From assembly GCF_009799925.1 (NCBI RefSeq), contig NZ_WELK01000002.1:124001-188000 (forward strand): a DNA stretch of 64,000 nucleotides. Reading direction: 5' to 3'. This stretch comes from Pseudomonas sp. R-28-1W-6 (GTDB taxonomy: Bacteria; Pseudomonadota; Gammaproteobacteria; Pseudomonadales; Pseudomonadaceae). The position numbers and the translations under genes were made by a program. Of the stretch, positions 1 to 8,748 are shown in pieces (position 1 is the stretch's first letter; each line of letters begins with the position of its first letter). The notes beneath the pieces are model-generated. The model saw only the letters and a list, made by a program, of their open reading frames with translations. It was not told the origin of the DNA and ran no database searches.

Positions 1-695
1 TCGAGGAAGGGCTTGCGCACCAGCACGGTGCCGTCGTTCAGCGCCAGGCTGATGGTGCCGCTGTCGCGGATATCGAAGGTGCCGTAGAACTGCTGGAGAT
101 AGCCGATGGACAGGGTCGCCAGGGCCACCCCGGCAAAGTTGCCCTGGGCATCCTCCAGGCGCCGGGACAGCGGAATCACCCACTCGTTGGTGGTGCGGCT
201 GCGGATCGGCGGGCCGACATGGGGATCATGGTCGTCCGGATGCTCGCGGTGGAAGATGAAGTACTCGCGATCGGCATTGTTAGCGCCGGGCGGAATCGTG
301 CCGAAGGAAGTCACCAGCCAGTTGCCGTCGCGGTCGTAGGCGAACAGGCCATGCAGTTCGGCCTGCTCGTAGACATGCTGGCGCATCAGGCCATTGAGGC
401 GCTGCAGCTGGGGTTCGGCGGTGCCGTCGACCTGCAGGCGCTCGACCAGGTCGAGCAGCACGGTATCGGCCTTCTTCAGGGTATCGGCGGCCTGCCGCGC
501 CAGGGCCGCCGTCAGGTTGGAGGTTTCCACCTGCGCCTCGCGCAACTGCACGCCACGGGCCTTCCAGATCAGCCAGGCATCGGTGGCCAGCAGCGCCAGG
601 CAGACCAGCACCACAAAGCCCCGCGCCAATGGCAGCACGCCCGGCTCGAGCAGCCGGTGGCGCCATACTGGCACGGCCTTGCGCTTGACTGTCAT
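1..695 (-). CDS. Membrane-anchored sensor protein, N-terminal part (probable diguanylate cyclase or histidine kinase), cut by window edge
   Basis: Reading the minus strand from an ATG at 695-693 gives an open frame that runs off the left edge of the window (about 231 codons seen). It starts MTVKRKAVPVWRHRLL, followed by one hydrophobic helix (about residues 22-42). A periplasmic region follows that resembles a dCache/PDC sensor: a heptad-like segment (LKKADTVLLDLVERLQ), then GLFAYDRDGNWL, then NADREYFIFHREH and IPLSRRL. These are typical of the extracytoplasmic input domain of Pseudomonas GGDEF proteins and some sensor kinases. The output domain lies outside the window, so the enzyme type cannot be decided. 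The gene is transcribed away from the chromate transporter gene and is not clearly in an operon with it. Confidence 0.7.
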   Translation of the reverse strand, partial: MTVKRKAVPVWRHRLLEPGVLPLARGFVVLVCLALLATDAWLIWKARGVQLREAQVETSNLTAALARQAADTLKKADTVLLDLVERLQVDGTAEPQLQRLNGLMRQHVYEQAELHGLFAYDRDGNWLVTSFGTIPPGANNADREYFIFHREHPDDHDPHVGPPIRSRTTNEWVIPLSRRLEDAQGNFAGVALATLSIGYLQQFYGTFDIRDSGTISLALNDGTVLVRKPFL

Positions 696-757
696 CAGTG
701 GCTACCCGCTCCTGAGCAAAAACCCTACTGCCTGAATAGAAGAAAGGGGCGCCCCGG

Positions 758-2122
758 TCAATACGACTGACGGATCAGGTGCACCAGCAGGCCGAGCGCG
801 GCACTGGCCAGCAGGACCTCGATCACCCCGCGCTTGAACCCCAGCAAGGCCACCCCCGCCGCCACGGCGAGCAGCGCCGAGGGCCAGTCGAAGGCACCGG
901 CGAAGCCCGCGGGCCAGAGCACATGGTAGGCGAAGAACAGGGCCAGGTTGAGGATCACTCCGACCACCGCCGCGGTGATGGCGGTCAGTGGCGCGGTGAA
1001 GCGCAGCTCGTTGTGGGTCGCCTCGACCAGCGGCCCGCCGATCAGGATGAACAGGAAAGACGGCAGGAAGGTGAACCAGGTCACCAGGCTGGCCGCCACG
1101 GCGCCGCTGAGGAAGGCCGAGTCGGCGCCGAACACCGGCTGCAGGTAGGCGCCGACGAAACCGACGAAGGCCACCACCATGATCAGCGGCCCCGGTGTGG
1201 TCTCGCCCAGGGCCAGGCCGTCGATCATCTGCGTCGCGCTCAGCCAGCCGTAGTGGCCGACCGCGCCCTGGTAGACGTAGGGCAGCACCGCATAGGCGCC
1301 GCCGAAGGTCAGCAGCGCGGCCTTGGTGAAGAACCAGGCCATCTGCGTCAGGGTGCCGTCCCAGCCGTACAGGACCGTCAGCAGGCCCATCGGCAGCAGC
1401 CACAGGGCCGCGCCGAGCAGCAGCAAGGCGAGCAGGCGCGACCAGCGAAAGCGCACATGGGCGGGCGCCGGCGTGTCGTCATCGATCAGCGCCGGGCCGA
1501 ACGACGAGGCCGCGGCGGCATGCCCGCCGCCCACGGCGAAATGCTGCGGCACCAGGCGCCCGCCGAGCAAGCCGAGCGCAGCGGCGCCCAGCACGATCAG
1601 CGGGAACGGCAGGTTGAGGGCGAAGATGGCGACGAAGGACGCCGCGGCGATGCCCCACAGCCAGTTGTTCTGCAGCGCCCGCGAACCGATGCGGTGGGCC
1701 GCCTGTACCACGATGGCGGTCACCGCCGGCTTGATGCCGTAGAAGATCCCCGCCACCAGCGGCACGTCGCCGAAGGCGATGTACAGCCAGGACAGGGCGA
1801 TCAGGATGAACAGCGAAGGCAGCACGAACAGCGCCCCGGCGATCACCCCGCCCCAGCTGCGGTGCAGCAGCCAGCCGATATAGGTGGCCAGTTGCTGGGC
1901 TTCCGGGCCGGGCAGCAACATGCAGTAGTTGAGGGCATGCAGGAAACGCCGCTCGGAAATCCAGCGGCGGCGCTCGACCAGCTCCTGGTGCATGATCGAG
2001 ATCTGCCCGGCCGGCCCGCCGAAGCTGATGAAGCCGAGCTTGAGCCAGAACCACAGGGCCTGCAGCAGGCTCACGCTGGCCGGCCTGTCCGCTGCCTCGG
2101 TCACGGTTCGTTCCTCCCCCAT
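758..2122 (-). CDS. chrA: Chromate transporter family (ChrA-like, two CHR domains)
   Basis: A 454-residue inner-membrane protein of the CHR superfamily, whose characterised members export chromate. Two homologous halves are visible. The first has FISFGGPAGQISIMHQELV and MLLPGPEAQQLATYIGW near residues 30-90. The second has LLTFGGAYAVLPYVYQGAV and LGETTPGPLIMVVAFVG from about residue 265. Several hydrophobic helices follow each half. This is the normal long-chain (two-domain) ChrA length. The frame is open further upstream, but the start at 2122 is preceded by GGGAGG at a suitable distance and the protein then begins just before the first conserved block. It is divergent from the FAD reductase gene at 2300. 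Chromate specificity is assumed from the family; sulfate or another oxyanion is possible. Confidence 0.85.
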   Translation of the reverse strand: MGEERTVTEAADRPASVSLLQALWFWLKLGFISFGGPAGQISIMHQELVERRRWISERRFLHALNYCMLLPGPEAQQLATYIGWLLHRSWGGVIAGALFVLPSLFILIALSWLYIAFGDVPLVAGIFYGIKPAVTAIVVQAAHRIGSRALQNNWLWGIAAASFVAIFALNLPFPLIVLGAAALGLLGGRLVPQHFAVGGGHAAAASSFGPALIDDDTPAPAHVRFRWSRLLALLLLGAALWLLPMGLLTVLYGWDGTLTQMAWFFTKAALLTFGGAYAVLPYVYQGAVGHYGWLSATQMIDGLALGETTPGPLIMVVAFVGFVGAYLQPVFGADSAFLSGAVAASLVTWFTFLPSFLFILIGGPLVEATHNELRFTAPLTAITAAVVGVILNLALFFAYHVLWPAGFAGAFDWPSALLAVAAGVALLGFKRGVIEVLLASAALGLLVHLIRQSY

Positions 2123-2299
2123 CGCCCTTGCCTCCCATCCGGCCCAGTCGCTGTGCATGGCCGCGAATGGTCGCACAAAGCCGTGACCGTCGCTCGACGC
2201 GGCAGGCGCGGACGGCAAAATGGCATGATCGGCAGGGACGCCGGCGCCGCGGCTGCATAAACTAGCGGCTATCCGCTTCCCTTCTGCCCGAGGTTCTCC

Positions 2300-3559
2300 A
2301 TGACAGACGCTGCATCCTCCACCGCCATCATCATCGGTGCCGGCCACGCCGGCGGCGAACTGGCCGTCAGCCTGCGCAACGAAGGCTGGAGCGGACGCAT
2401 CCTGCTGATCGGCGAGGAAGCGCACCTGCCCTACCACCGCCCGCCGCTGTCCAAGGCCTACCTGGCCGGCAGCGTGGAGAAGAGCAGCCTGGCCATCCGC
2501 CCGCAGGCCGCCTACGACCGGGCCAAGGTGGAAATCCTCGGCGGCGTGCGGGTCGAGGCCATCGACCGGGCCAGCAAGACCGTGCGCCTGGCCGACGGCC
2601 GCAGCCTGGCCTATGACAAGCTGGCCATCGCCACCGGCGGCCGCCCGCGCCCGCTGAGCGTGCCCCAGGCCAAGGCCGCCGAGGCCTGCAACAACTTCCA
2701 CTACCTGCGCACCCTAGACGATGTCGAGCGGATCCGCAGCCAGCTGGCCCCGGGCAAGCGCCTGGTGATAGTCGGCGGCGGCTACATCGGCCTGGAAGTG
2801 GCCGCCAGCGCCGTGCAGCAGGGCCTGCAGGTGCAGGTACTGGAAGCCATGCCTCGCGTGCTGCAGCGGGTCACTGCCGGCGAACTGTCGGCCTACTACG
2901 AGCGCAAGCACCGCGAAGCCGGGGTGGAGATCCACACCAACGTGCAGGTCAGCGACCTGGAACTGGATGCCAGCGGCCAGGCCGTCAGCGCCGTGCTGTG
3001 CAGCGATGGCACGCGCATCGCCGCCGACCTGGTGGTGGTCGGCATCGGCCTGATAGCCAACACCGAACTGGCCGAAGCCGCGGACCTGCAAGTGGACAAC
3101 GGCATCCTGGTCGACCAGTACGCGCAGACCTCGGACCCTGACATCTACGCCGCCGGCGACTGCACCAACCACCCCAACGCCCTGCTCGGCCGCCGCCTGC
3201 GCCTGGAGTCGGTGCCCAACGCCCTGGAGCAGTCGCGCTGCGCCGCCGCGGCGATCAACGGTACGCTCAAGGCCTACGCCTCGGTGCCCTGGTTCTGGTC
3301 CGACCAGTATGAGCTGAAACTGAAGATGGTCGGCCTGTCCCAGGGGTACCAGCAGCTGGTGCTGCGCGGCACGCCGGACAGCGACAGCTTCTCGGCCTTC
3401 TACCTGAAGGACGGCAAGGTCATCGCCGCAGACACGGTCAACCGCCCCCAGGACTTCATGGCCGCCAAGCGCCTGATCGCCGAGGGCATCGTCCTCGGCG
3501 CCGAGCAGCTGGCCGATGACAGCAGGCCGCTGAAGGAACTGCTGCCGCCGGCGGCCTGA
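2300..3559 (+). CDS. FAD-dependent NAD(P)H oxidoreductase, ferredoxin/rubredoxin reductase type
   Basis: A 419-residue two-dinucleotide-fold flavoprotein. The FAD site GAGHAGGE is at about residues 13-20, and the family block HLPYHRPPLSKAYLAG follows. The NAD(P)H site VGGGYIGLEVAAS is near residue 155. The second FAD motif YAAGDCTNHPN is near residue 285. The C-terminal reductase domain contains PWFWSDQYELKLKMVG. This is the layout of putidaredoxin or terpredoxin reductase-type proteins that pass electrons from NAD(P)H to a ferredoxin or rubredoxin. No ferredoxin or oxygenase gene lies next to it, so the electron acceptor is unknown. A GAGG ribosome site precedes the ATG at 2300. A strong terminator follows the stop. 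Confidence 0.88.
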   Translation: MTDAASSTAIIIGAGHAGGELAVSLRNEGWSGRILLIGEEAHLPYHRPPLSKAYLAGSVEKSSLAIRPQAAYDRAKVEILGGVRVEAIDRASKTVRLADGRSLAYDKLAIATGGRPRPLSVPQAKAAEACNNFHYLRTLDDVERIRSQLAPGKRLVIVGGGYIGLEVAASAVQQGLQVQVLEAMPRVLQRVTAGELSAYYERKHREAGVEIHTNVQVSDLELDASGQAVSAVLCSDGTRIAADLVVVGIGLIANTELAEAADLQVDNGILVDQYAQTSDPDIYAAGDCTNHPNALLGRRLRLESVPNALEQSRCAAAAINGTLKAYASVPWFWSDQYELKLKMVGLSQGYQQLVLRGTPDSDSFSAFYLKDGKVIAADTVNRPQDFMAAKRLIAEGIVLGAEQLADDSRPLKELLPPAA

Positions 3560-3569
3560 GCCAGGCATG

Positions 3570-3597
3570 AAAAAACCGGCCGACTGGCCGGTTTTTT
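3570..3597. terminator. Bidirectional Rho-independent terminator
   Basis: AAAAAACCGGCC, a GACT loop, and GGCCGGTTTTTT form a perfect stem with an A-run on one side and a T-run on the other. It sits between the convergent FAD reductase gene and the 3631-23483 operon, so it can end transcription from both sides. Confidence 0.93.
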
Positions 3598-3630
3598 CAT
3601 GGCGCGCCAGCTACCTGCTGACGCTTCCCA

Positions 3631-6153
3631 TCAGGGAATCCACGACCACAGTTCCACGTCGATGAAGCGGAAGATCGCCCGGGTGAAGGCCTTCCACACC
3701 GGCAGTTCCTCGCTGCCGACCTTGGCGTAGCCGGTCATGCCGGACTTCAGTTCGCCCTGGGCGTTCTCGATCACGGTGAGCACCTTGACGTACTTGCCAC
3801 TGGAGTTCTCGATCACGTTGGCGTCGATCTGCGTCACCCGGCCGTCGAAGTAACGATCGGAATAGGCCAGCGGCTTGACCTTGAGCACGGCCCCCTCCTG
3901 CACGTAGCCGATCTCGGTTTCCGGCACCTCGATCTCGGCGAACACCTGGTTGGCCTTCTCGATCACCGCGAAGGTCTCGCCCGGGCCCAGGTACTTGCCG
4001 GTCTTCTGTTTGAGCAACAGGGTGATCAGCTTGCCGGACATCGGCGCACGCAGTTGCGAACGCTCGATCTTCGCCAGGTACATGTCGCGCTCGCTGCGCC
4101 AGCGCTGCACCTGGGCCTCGGCGGCGGCAATGCTATCCGCGCTGGCGCCGGTCTTGACCAGGGCCAGGTTGGCCGCGGACACCTGGATCGCCATCAGGTC
4201 CACCTCGTACTGACGCTGCGCCTGCTCGGCCTGCTGCGCGGACACCCCGCCCCTGGCCAGCAGGGTGGCATGCCGCTGGTAGTTGGAGCGGCTGAACTGC
4301 GCCTGGGTCCGCGCCATCTGCAGGCTCTGCTCGGCCACCGCCACTTCCTCGGCGCGCGGGCGCGCCTTGAGTTCGGCAACCATCGCCTGTTCCTCGGCGA
4401 TCCGCGCCTCGGCGATGCGCACCTGGCTCTCATAGTCGCCGGTGGCCAGGCGGGCCAGCAACTGCCCGGCCTGCACCTCCTCGCCGCCGTTGAACAGCAC
4501 TTCGCTGACGATGCCATCGACATCGGTGGCCACCTGCTGCTGCTCCACCGGCAGGATCACGAAGGAGCCGCCCGGCTCGTAGGGATAGGGCAGGAACAGG
4601 CAGATCAGCAGCGACAGCAGCAGCGCCCGACGGGTATAGCGCGCCAGCTTGTTGGCCGGCTTGAGGTTGATCTTGCTTTCCACGTCCTCCGGCAGGCGCC
4701 GGCGTTTCCAGCGCTCGTACTGCAGGGCGCGCTCGTACATCTCGTTGGCCGAGCTGAACTTGCGGTAGGTCAGCACGCTCAGGTAGCCGACCAGCAGCAC
4801 GCAGACCAGCACCCCGGTGCCGCTGAAATTCAGCTTCAGCCAGCTGCCGATCATCAACAGGGCGACGACGAACAGCAGCACCGAATAGAGGATCGAGGCC
4901 AGGCCGTAGGCCATCAGCGCGGTGTCGTTGGCTTCGCGGTAGGCATTGCCCTTGATCCGCCCGAACAGCGCCTTGAACGCCTTGCCGCGCAGCTGCGGCT
5001 CGTCCAGCAGCACGGCGATCAGGTGGTAGCCGCTGCTTTTCGACAGCGGGTTGAGGGTCAGTAGCAGCGCCATGGCACTGACCACGGTCAGCGCCAGGCC
5101 GATCACCGGCAGCGAACCGCTGGAGGCGCGGCTCAGGTACCAGATGAAGGCGCCGAGGCTGAACAGCGCCACGCGCATCAGTACCGGGCCGGCATGCAGC
5201 CACAGGCGCTCGCGGCGGGTCAGGCCGATCAGGTTGCTGATCTTCGGCATGAAGCGCGGCAGGAAGCCGAGCATGAAGGCCACGGACAGGCTGTTGACCG
5301 TGCCACGGTACTTCTGTGCGGTCAGGGCCAGGGTCAGGGTACACAGCAGGTTGACGCTGAACAGGCTGAACAGGATCTGGCCGATCGGCCCCAACCCGCT
5401 GAGCCGGCTCGCCACATCGTTCTGCAACAGGTCGAAGTTGCTGATGACGATACCCAGGGCCATCACCAGCAGCAGCGGCAGGACGAAGACCAGGTACTTC
5501 AGCGGCTCGACCCAGTCCAGCATCGACTTGAGCAGCGCCCGCGGATTGAACAGATGCAGCACCGGGATCTGCAGGGTGTCGTCCATGCCGGCGAAGCCGC
5601 GTACGCCGGCCTGCAGCTTGTCGCCATCGCCGCCCGCCTTGGCTCCATCATTGGAGGCGCCGCCGCTCCTGGCCGCCGGTGCCGCGGCTGCGGCTGGCGC
5701 CTTGGCCGCTTGCCCGGCCCCCGGCGCTTCGGCCTTGCCGCGGAACTTGGCGACCTTCTCCTCGAGCAGGCGCTGCAGGTCCTGTTGCAACCGCTCGCGA
5801 TAGGGTGCGACCAGCGGATGGGAGGCCGCGGCCAGACCGAGCAGGCGCTGGTCGATCAGGTTGACCAGCAGCTTCTCCAGGTCGGCGCGGCTGAGCACCT
5901 CGGAAAACCGCCGCTCGTAGCTGGCGGCCAGGGCGACGAATTCCTCGTCGACCTGGAGCATCTCCAGGATGAAGAACTGGCGGGTCTCGAACTCCCAGTG
6001 CAGCTCGCTGGACGGGTCGCGCACCACATACAGCGGCTCGTGCTTGCCGTTGCGCAGGAACACCGAGAGGCCCTTGCGCAGCAGCTGCGGCGTGGCGATC
6101 TTGCGGGCGTCGCCGAGGTCGGATTGTTGCTTGGCCGAGATAGTGCCATTCAT
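3631..6153 (-). CDS. PqqD-like / M50-like membrane domain / HlyD adaptor fusion protein, probable export component
   Basis: An 840-residue membrane protein. Residues 1-110 resemble the small PqqD-like helical domain found in front of such proteins. Residues about 140-185 are an Ala/Gly-rich linker. Residues about 195-530 are a polytopic region whose order of helices and motifs follows peptidase M50-like membrane proteins (LALTAQKYRGTVNSLSVAF, then PRFMPKISN). The zinc-binding HExxH expected before the KxYxG-like block is absent. After the last helix (near residue 510) comes an HlyD-type periplasmic adaptor: a lipoyl half (ATDVDGIVSEVLFNGGEEV), a long coiled-coil hairpin (about 575-690), the second lipoyl half (LRAPMSGKLITLLL) and a beta-barrel. 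Its start overlaps the stop of the propeller gene by four bases (ATGA). It is the last gene of the megasynthase operon. Export or envelope handling of the product is inferred. Confidence 0.75.
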   Translation of the reverse strand: MNGTISAKQQSDLGDARKIATPQLLRKGLSVFLRNGKHEPLYVVRDPSSELHWEFETRQFFILEMLQVDEEFVALAASYERRFSEVLSRADLEKLLVNLIDQRLLGLAAASHPLVAPYRERLQQDLQRLLEEKVAKFRGKAEAPGAGQAAKAPAAAAAPAARSGGASNDGAKAGGDGDKLQAGVRGFAGMDDTLQIPVLHLFNPRALLKSMLDWVEPLKYLVFVLPLLLVMALGIVISNFDLLQNDVASRLSGLGPIGQILFSLFSVNLLCTLTLALTAQKYRGTVNSLSVAFMLGFLPRFMPKISNLIGLTRRERLWLHAGPVLMRVALFSLGAFIWYLSRASSGSLPVIGLALTVVSAMALLLTLNPLSKSSGYHLIAVLLDEPQLRGKAFKALFGRIKGNAYREANDTALMAYGLASILYSVLLFVVALLMIGSWLKLNFSGTGVLVCVLLVGYLSVLTYRKFSSANEMYERALQYERWKRRRLPEDVESKINLKPANKLARYTRRALLLSLLICLFLPYPYEPGGSFVILPVEQQQVATDVDGIVSEVLFNGGEEVQAGQLLARLATGDYESQVRIAEARIAEEQAMVAELKARPRAEEVAVAEQSLQMARTQAQFSRSNYQRHATLLARGGVSAQQAEQAQRQYEVDLMAIQVSAANLALVKTGASADSIAAAEAQVQRWRSERDMYLAKIERSQLRAPMSGKLITLLLKQKTGKYLGPGETFAVIEKANQVFAEIEVPETEIGYVQEGAVLKVKPLAYSDRYFDGRVTQIDANVIENSSGKYVKVLTVIENAQGELKSGMTGYAKVGSEELPVWKAFTRAIFRFIDVELWSWIP

Positions 6154-7664
6154 AGCGCAGGGCTTCCTTTTGACCGATCACGGATCCCGGCGCTGGGCGC
6201 GGCGGAGGTCATGGCTTTGCGCGGGGCGAAGAACACTTCGCAGCCGCCGCGCGGGTTGTCGATGTAACGGTCGCCGCCGAGCGGCCAGACTTTCGGGCCG
6301 AACGGGTTGGCGGCCCCGAGGAACAGGCCGTAGGGCGAGGAGACGATGGTGCGCATGCCAATGTTGTAAGGGTTGCCCATGCCATCGGTGGTCACCGGCA
6401 CCCAGTTCTCGCCGTCATGGCTGCGGTACAGGTCGAAGCCCGACTGGCGATTGAAGATGAATTCCTCGCCGACGCTGTTGACCATGTTGAGGAACGGCGC
6501 CGGCCAGCTGTCGCGCCGCGCGTAGCCGAGCAGGCCGCTCCAGTCGAAGGTCGACAGGTACAGCCAGCCCTCGTGCTCGGCCATGCGCCAGAAGTAGCCG
6601 TTGAAGAAGTTGTCGAAGCCGGGCATGTAGCCGGACAGCGGCTCCTTCCAGCCGGCGGCGGTCATCCGCGCATCGCCGACCAGCAGGTCCCAGCTGTTGT
6701 CCGGGTGGATGCGGATCAGCTCCGGGGCGGCCGGGCCGACCCCGTTCTGCCGGTCGATGCCGCCGCCCTGGATGGCGCTGCCGACATACAGCGCGCCCTT
6801 GAACGCGTACATGCTCAGCACCGACTGGTTCAGCGGGCCGCGGTCGGCGCCGTCGGCTATCACTCGCTCCCAGTGGTAGGGCTTGCTCTCGCAGGTGCTG
6901 CGCCAGACCTGGAAGCCCTTGAGGTTGAAGGTGCCGACATACAGGTGATCATTGAACGCGCACATCTCGAAGATGGTCTTGTTGCCATCGTCGCCGAAGC
7001 CGAAGTCGCTCACCGCCTGCCACTGGCCATCCTCCGGCGCCTCGCTCTCGTAGACGATGGAGTGCGAGGAGACGTTGGGGTTGCCGCCGCGCGAGCCGGC
7101 CGGCGTGGTGTACATACGGCCCTTGAAGGCCACCATGGTACGGATGGTGGTCACCGGCAGGCCCATCAGGCCCGGTTCGCAGGTAGGCGTGAAGTTCAGC
7201 CCGTCTTCCGTACGCAGCAGCAGCGGGCCGGGGCCCTTGGCCGGCGACCAGGTGCTGACGAACAGGCCAGGCGGCCGACCCTTGCTGCCCGGATACACGC
7301 ACATGCCGCGAAAACCCAGCTCGCGGGGGATCTTCGAGCCATCGCTGCCGATGATGGTCGGCGCCTTGAACACCCGCCGCCACTCATCCTTGCGCGGGTC
7401 GTAGCGCCAGATTTCGGCATGCAGGTCGAGGTCGAAGGGATTGGCCGGACATTCCACCGGCCAGGGGTCCATGCTGATCGGCAGGCGTGCCTTCATCAGC
7501 GGGAAGTTGCCGCGGGTGGTGCCGATATACAGGTAGTCGTTGAACCAGGCCATGGCATGGGCGTAGGCATTGACCCCGTCGCCGAAGCCGTTGCGGGCGA
7601 TCAGCTGAAAATCGTCCTGGCTCAGGCCGGCCGGTACACGAACTTTGCTGGTACTGCTGAACAT
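6150..7664 (-). CDS. Propeller-like protein of unknown function
   Basis: A 504-residue protein with no recognisable catalytic motif. Short repeats of the form (F/H)(N/K)(D/G)xLYxGT recur: FNDYLYIGTTRG, FNDHLYVGTFNLKG, FKGALYVGSAIQGG and HEGWLYLSTFDWSG, plus FKGRMYTTPAGSRGG. Many have a following WRY/VWRS strand. This spacing is what beta-propeller (Kelch- or sialidase-like) blades look like. No signal peptide is evident, so it is either cytoplasmic or carried by another protein. It lies six bases after the alpha/beta hydrolase gene and overlaps the HlyD-fusion gene by four bases, so the three are translationally linked. A role as a scaffold or binding partner of the synthase or exporter is only a guess. 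Confidence 0.6.
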   Translation of the reverse strand: MFSSTSKVRVPAGLSQDDFQLIARNGFGDGVNAYAHAMAWFNDYLYIGTTRGNFPLMKARLPISMDPWPVECPANPFDLDLHAEIWRYDPRKDEWRRVFKAPTIIGSDGSKIPRELGFRGMCVYPGSKGRPPGLFVSTWSPAKGPGPLLLRTEDGLNFTPTCEPGLMGLPVTTIRTMVAFKGRMYTTPAGSRGGNPNVSSHSIVYESEAPEDGQWQAVSDFGFGDDGNKTIFEMCAFNDHLYVGTFNLKGFQVWRSTCESKPYHWERVIADGADRGPLNQSVLSMYAFKGALYVGSAIQGGGIDRQNGVGPAAPELIRIHPDNSWDLLVGDARMTAAGWKEPLSGYMPGFDNFFNGYFWRMAEHEGWLYLSTFDWSGLLGYARRDSWPAPFLNMVNSVGEEFIFNRQSGFDLYRSHDGENWVPVTTDGMGNPYNIGMRTIVSSPYGLFLGAANPFGPKVWPLGGDRYIDNPRGGCEVFFAPRKAMTSAAPSAGIRDRSKGSPAL

Positions 7665-7670
7665 GCTGGG

Positions 7671-8744
7671 TTACCGGGCCCGCGCTTTACGCGCGACCAT
7701 CTGCGAGATGAAGGAGTCGAGATGGGCCAGGGCCTCCTCGAACTGGGCGAAAGGCCCCTCCTCCGTGCCCTCGCGGGTGGTGAAGAACCATTTGTCATCC
7801 TGGCTGTAGAGGCGGTCGCTGCGAAAGAACGGCTGCTGCAGTTCATCGCACGAGCGCTGCCGGCGTGCATTTGCCTGGCTGGCATGGCGCAGGAAGAACT
7901 CGAAGGAACGGATCAGCTTCTGCGGCCGCGAAGCCGGGAAGAAATGCCCGGCACCACGCACCAGACGAAAGTCCGCCTCCGGCCACACGCTGAGCAGCAG
8001 CTCGCCGGTGGTCACCGCCTGCGAACGCTCGCCGTAGATGGCCAGAACCGGGAAATCAAGCTGACGCAGGCGCTCTACCGCCAGGCCGTCATCGCCCATC
8101 AGCTCGTGCTGGGCCGAGGTGGTTTCCAGCAGTTTCACCCACTGGTCGGCGGTGCGTTTGCCGGAGCTGCCCATCAAGGGGTTGATCAGCTCGCGCAGGG
8201 CGTCGGGCAATTCCTGCCGGTTCAGTTGCAGGGCGGCCGCCTCCTTGAGCAGGCGGTAGCCGAAATAGGGCTCACGGGTATTCAGGTCGATCCCGTGATC
8301 GTCGAGGATGCGCTGGATATGCTCGGCATAGCGCCAGTCGCTGCCCACATTGCGGATCGCCGCGATGTGGGTATCGGCGATGGTCAGGCTGGAAATACAC
8401 TGCGGATGGGCACAGGCCAGGCTCAGCGCAATCACCCCGCCGAAGCTGTGGGCAATGAAGTGCGCCCGTTCGATGCCCAGGTGCTCCAGCAGCAGGCGCA
8501 GGTCCTCGGCCTGTACGGCCGGGGTGTAGCCCGTTGCGCTCATGCTGGAACGGCCGTGGCCGCGCAGGTCATACATGGTCACCCGGTAGTTGCGGGCCAG
8601 CGCATGGCCGACCTGCATGTACCAGAAGGCCAGGTTGGCGGCGAGGCCGTGGATCAGCACCACATCCTCGACCTCATCGCCTTCGCGCTCGCATGCCAGC
8701 TGCTGGTAGTGCAGCTTGATGCCATTGACCTCGGCCATCGCCAT
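7671..8744 (-). CDS. Alpha/beta hydrolase with C-terminal DUF6316-like extension
   Basis: A 357-residue alpha/beta-hydrolase-fold enzyme. The oxyanion segment VLIHGLAAN is at residues 29-37. The nucleophile elbow AHSFGG puts Ser at residue 100, and the catalytic His is probably residue 267 in GAGHFFP. The acid position after strand 6 reads IYGERSQ, so Glu239 stands where Asp is usual. After the hydrolase fold (about residue 290) comes a tail, RSDRLYSQDDKWFFTTREG with GPFAQFEEALAHL, that resembles the small DUF6316 domain of pseudomonads. Start at 8744 is preceded by GGAAT. In this operon it could act as a thioesterase, releasing the chain from the carrier, or as an ester hydrolase. The substrate is unknown. 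Confidence 0.75.
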   Translation of the reverse strand: MAMAEVNGIKLHYQQLACEREGDEVEDVVLIHGLAANLAFWYMQVGHALARNYRVTMYDLRGHGRSSMSATGYTPAVQAEDLRLLLEHLGIERAHFIAHSFGGVIALSLACAHPQCISSLTIADTHIAAIRNVGSDWRYAEHIQRILDDHGIDLNTREPYFGYRLLKEAAALQLNRQELPDALRELINPLMGSSGKRTADQWVKLLETTSAQHELMGDDGLAVERLRQLDFPVLAIYGERSQAVTTGELLLSVWPEADFRLVRGAGHFFPASRPQKLIRSFEFFLRHASQANARRQRSCDELQQPFFRSDRLYSQDDKWFFTTREGTEEGPFAQFEEALAHLDSFISQMVARKARAR

Positions 8745-8748
8745 AGCG

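Noticed and set aside
758..2701. Long minus-strand frame extending 193 codons upstream of the ChrA start
   Set aside because: The extra part overlaps the divergent FAD reductase gene in antisense, has no family likeness, and a good ribosome site marks the start at 2122.
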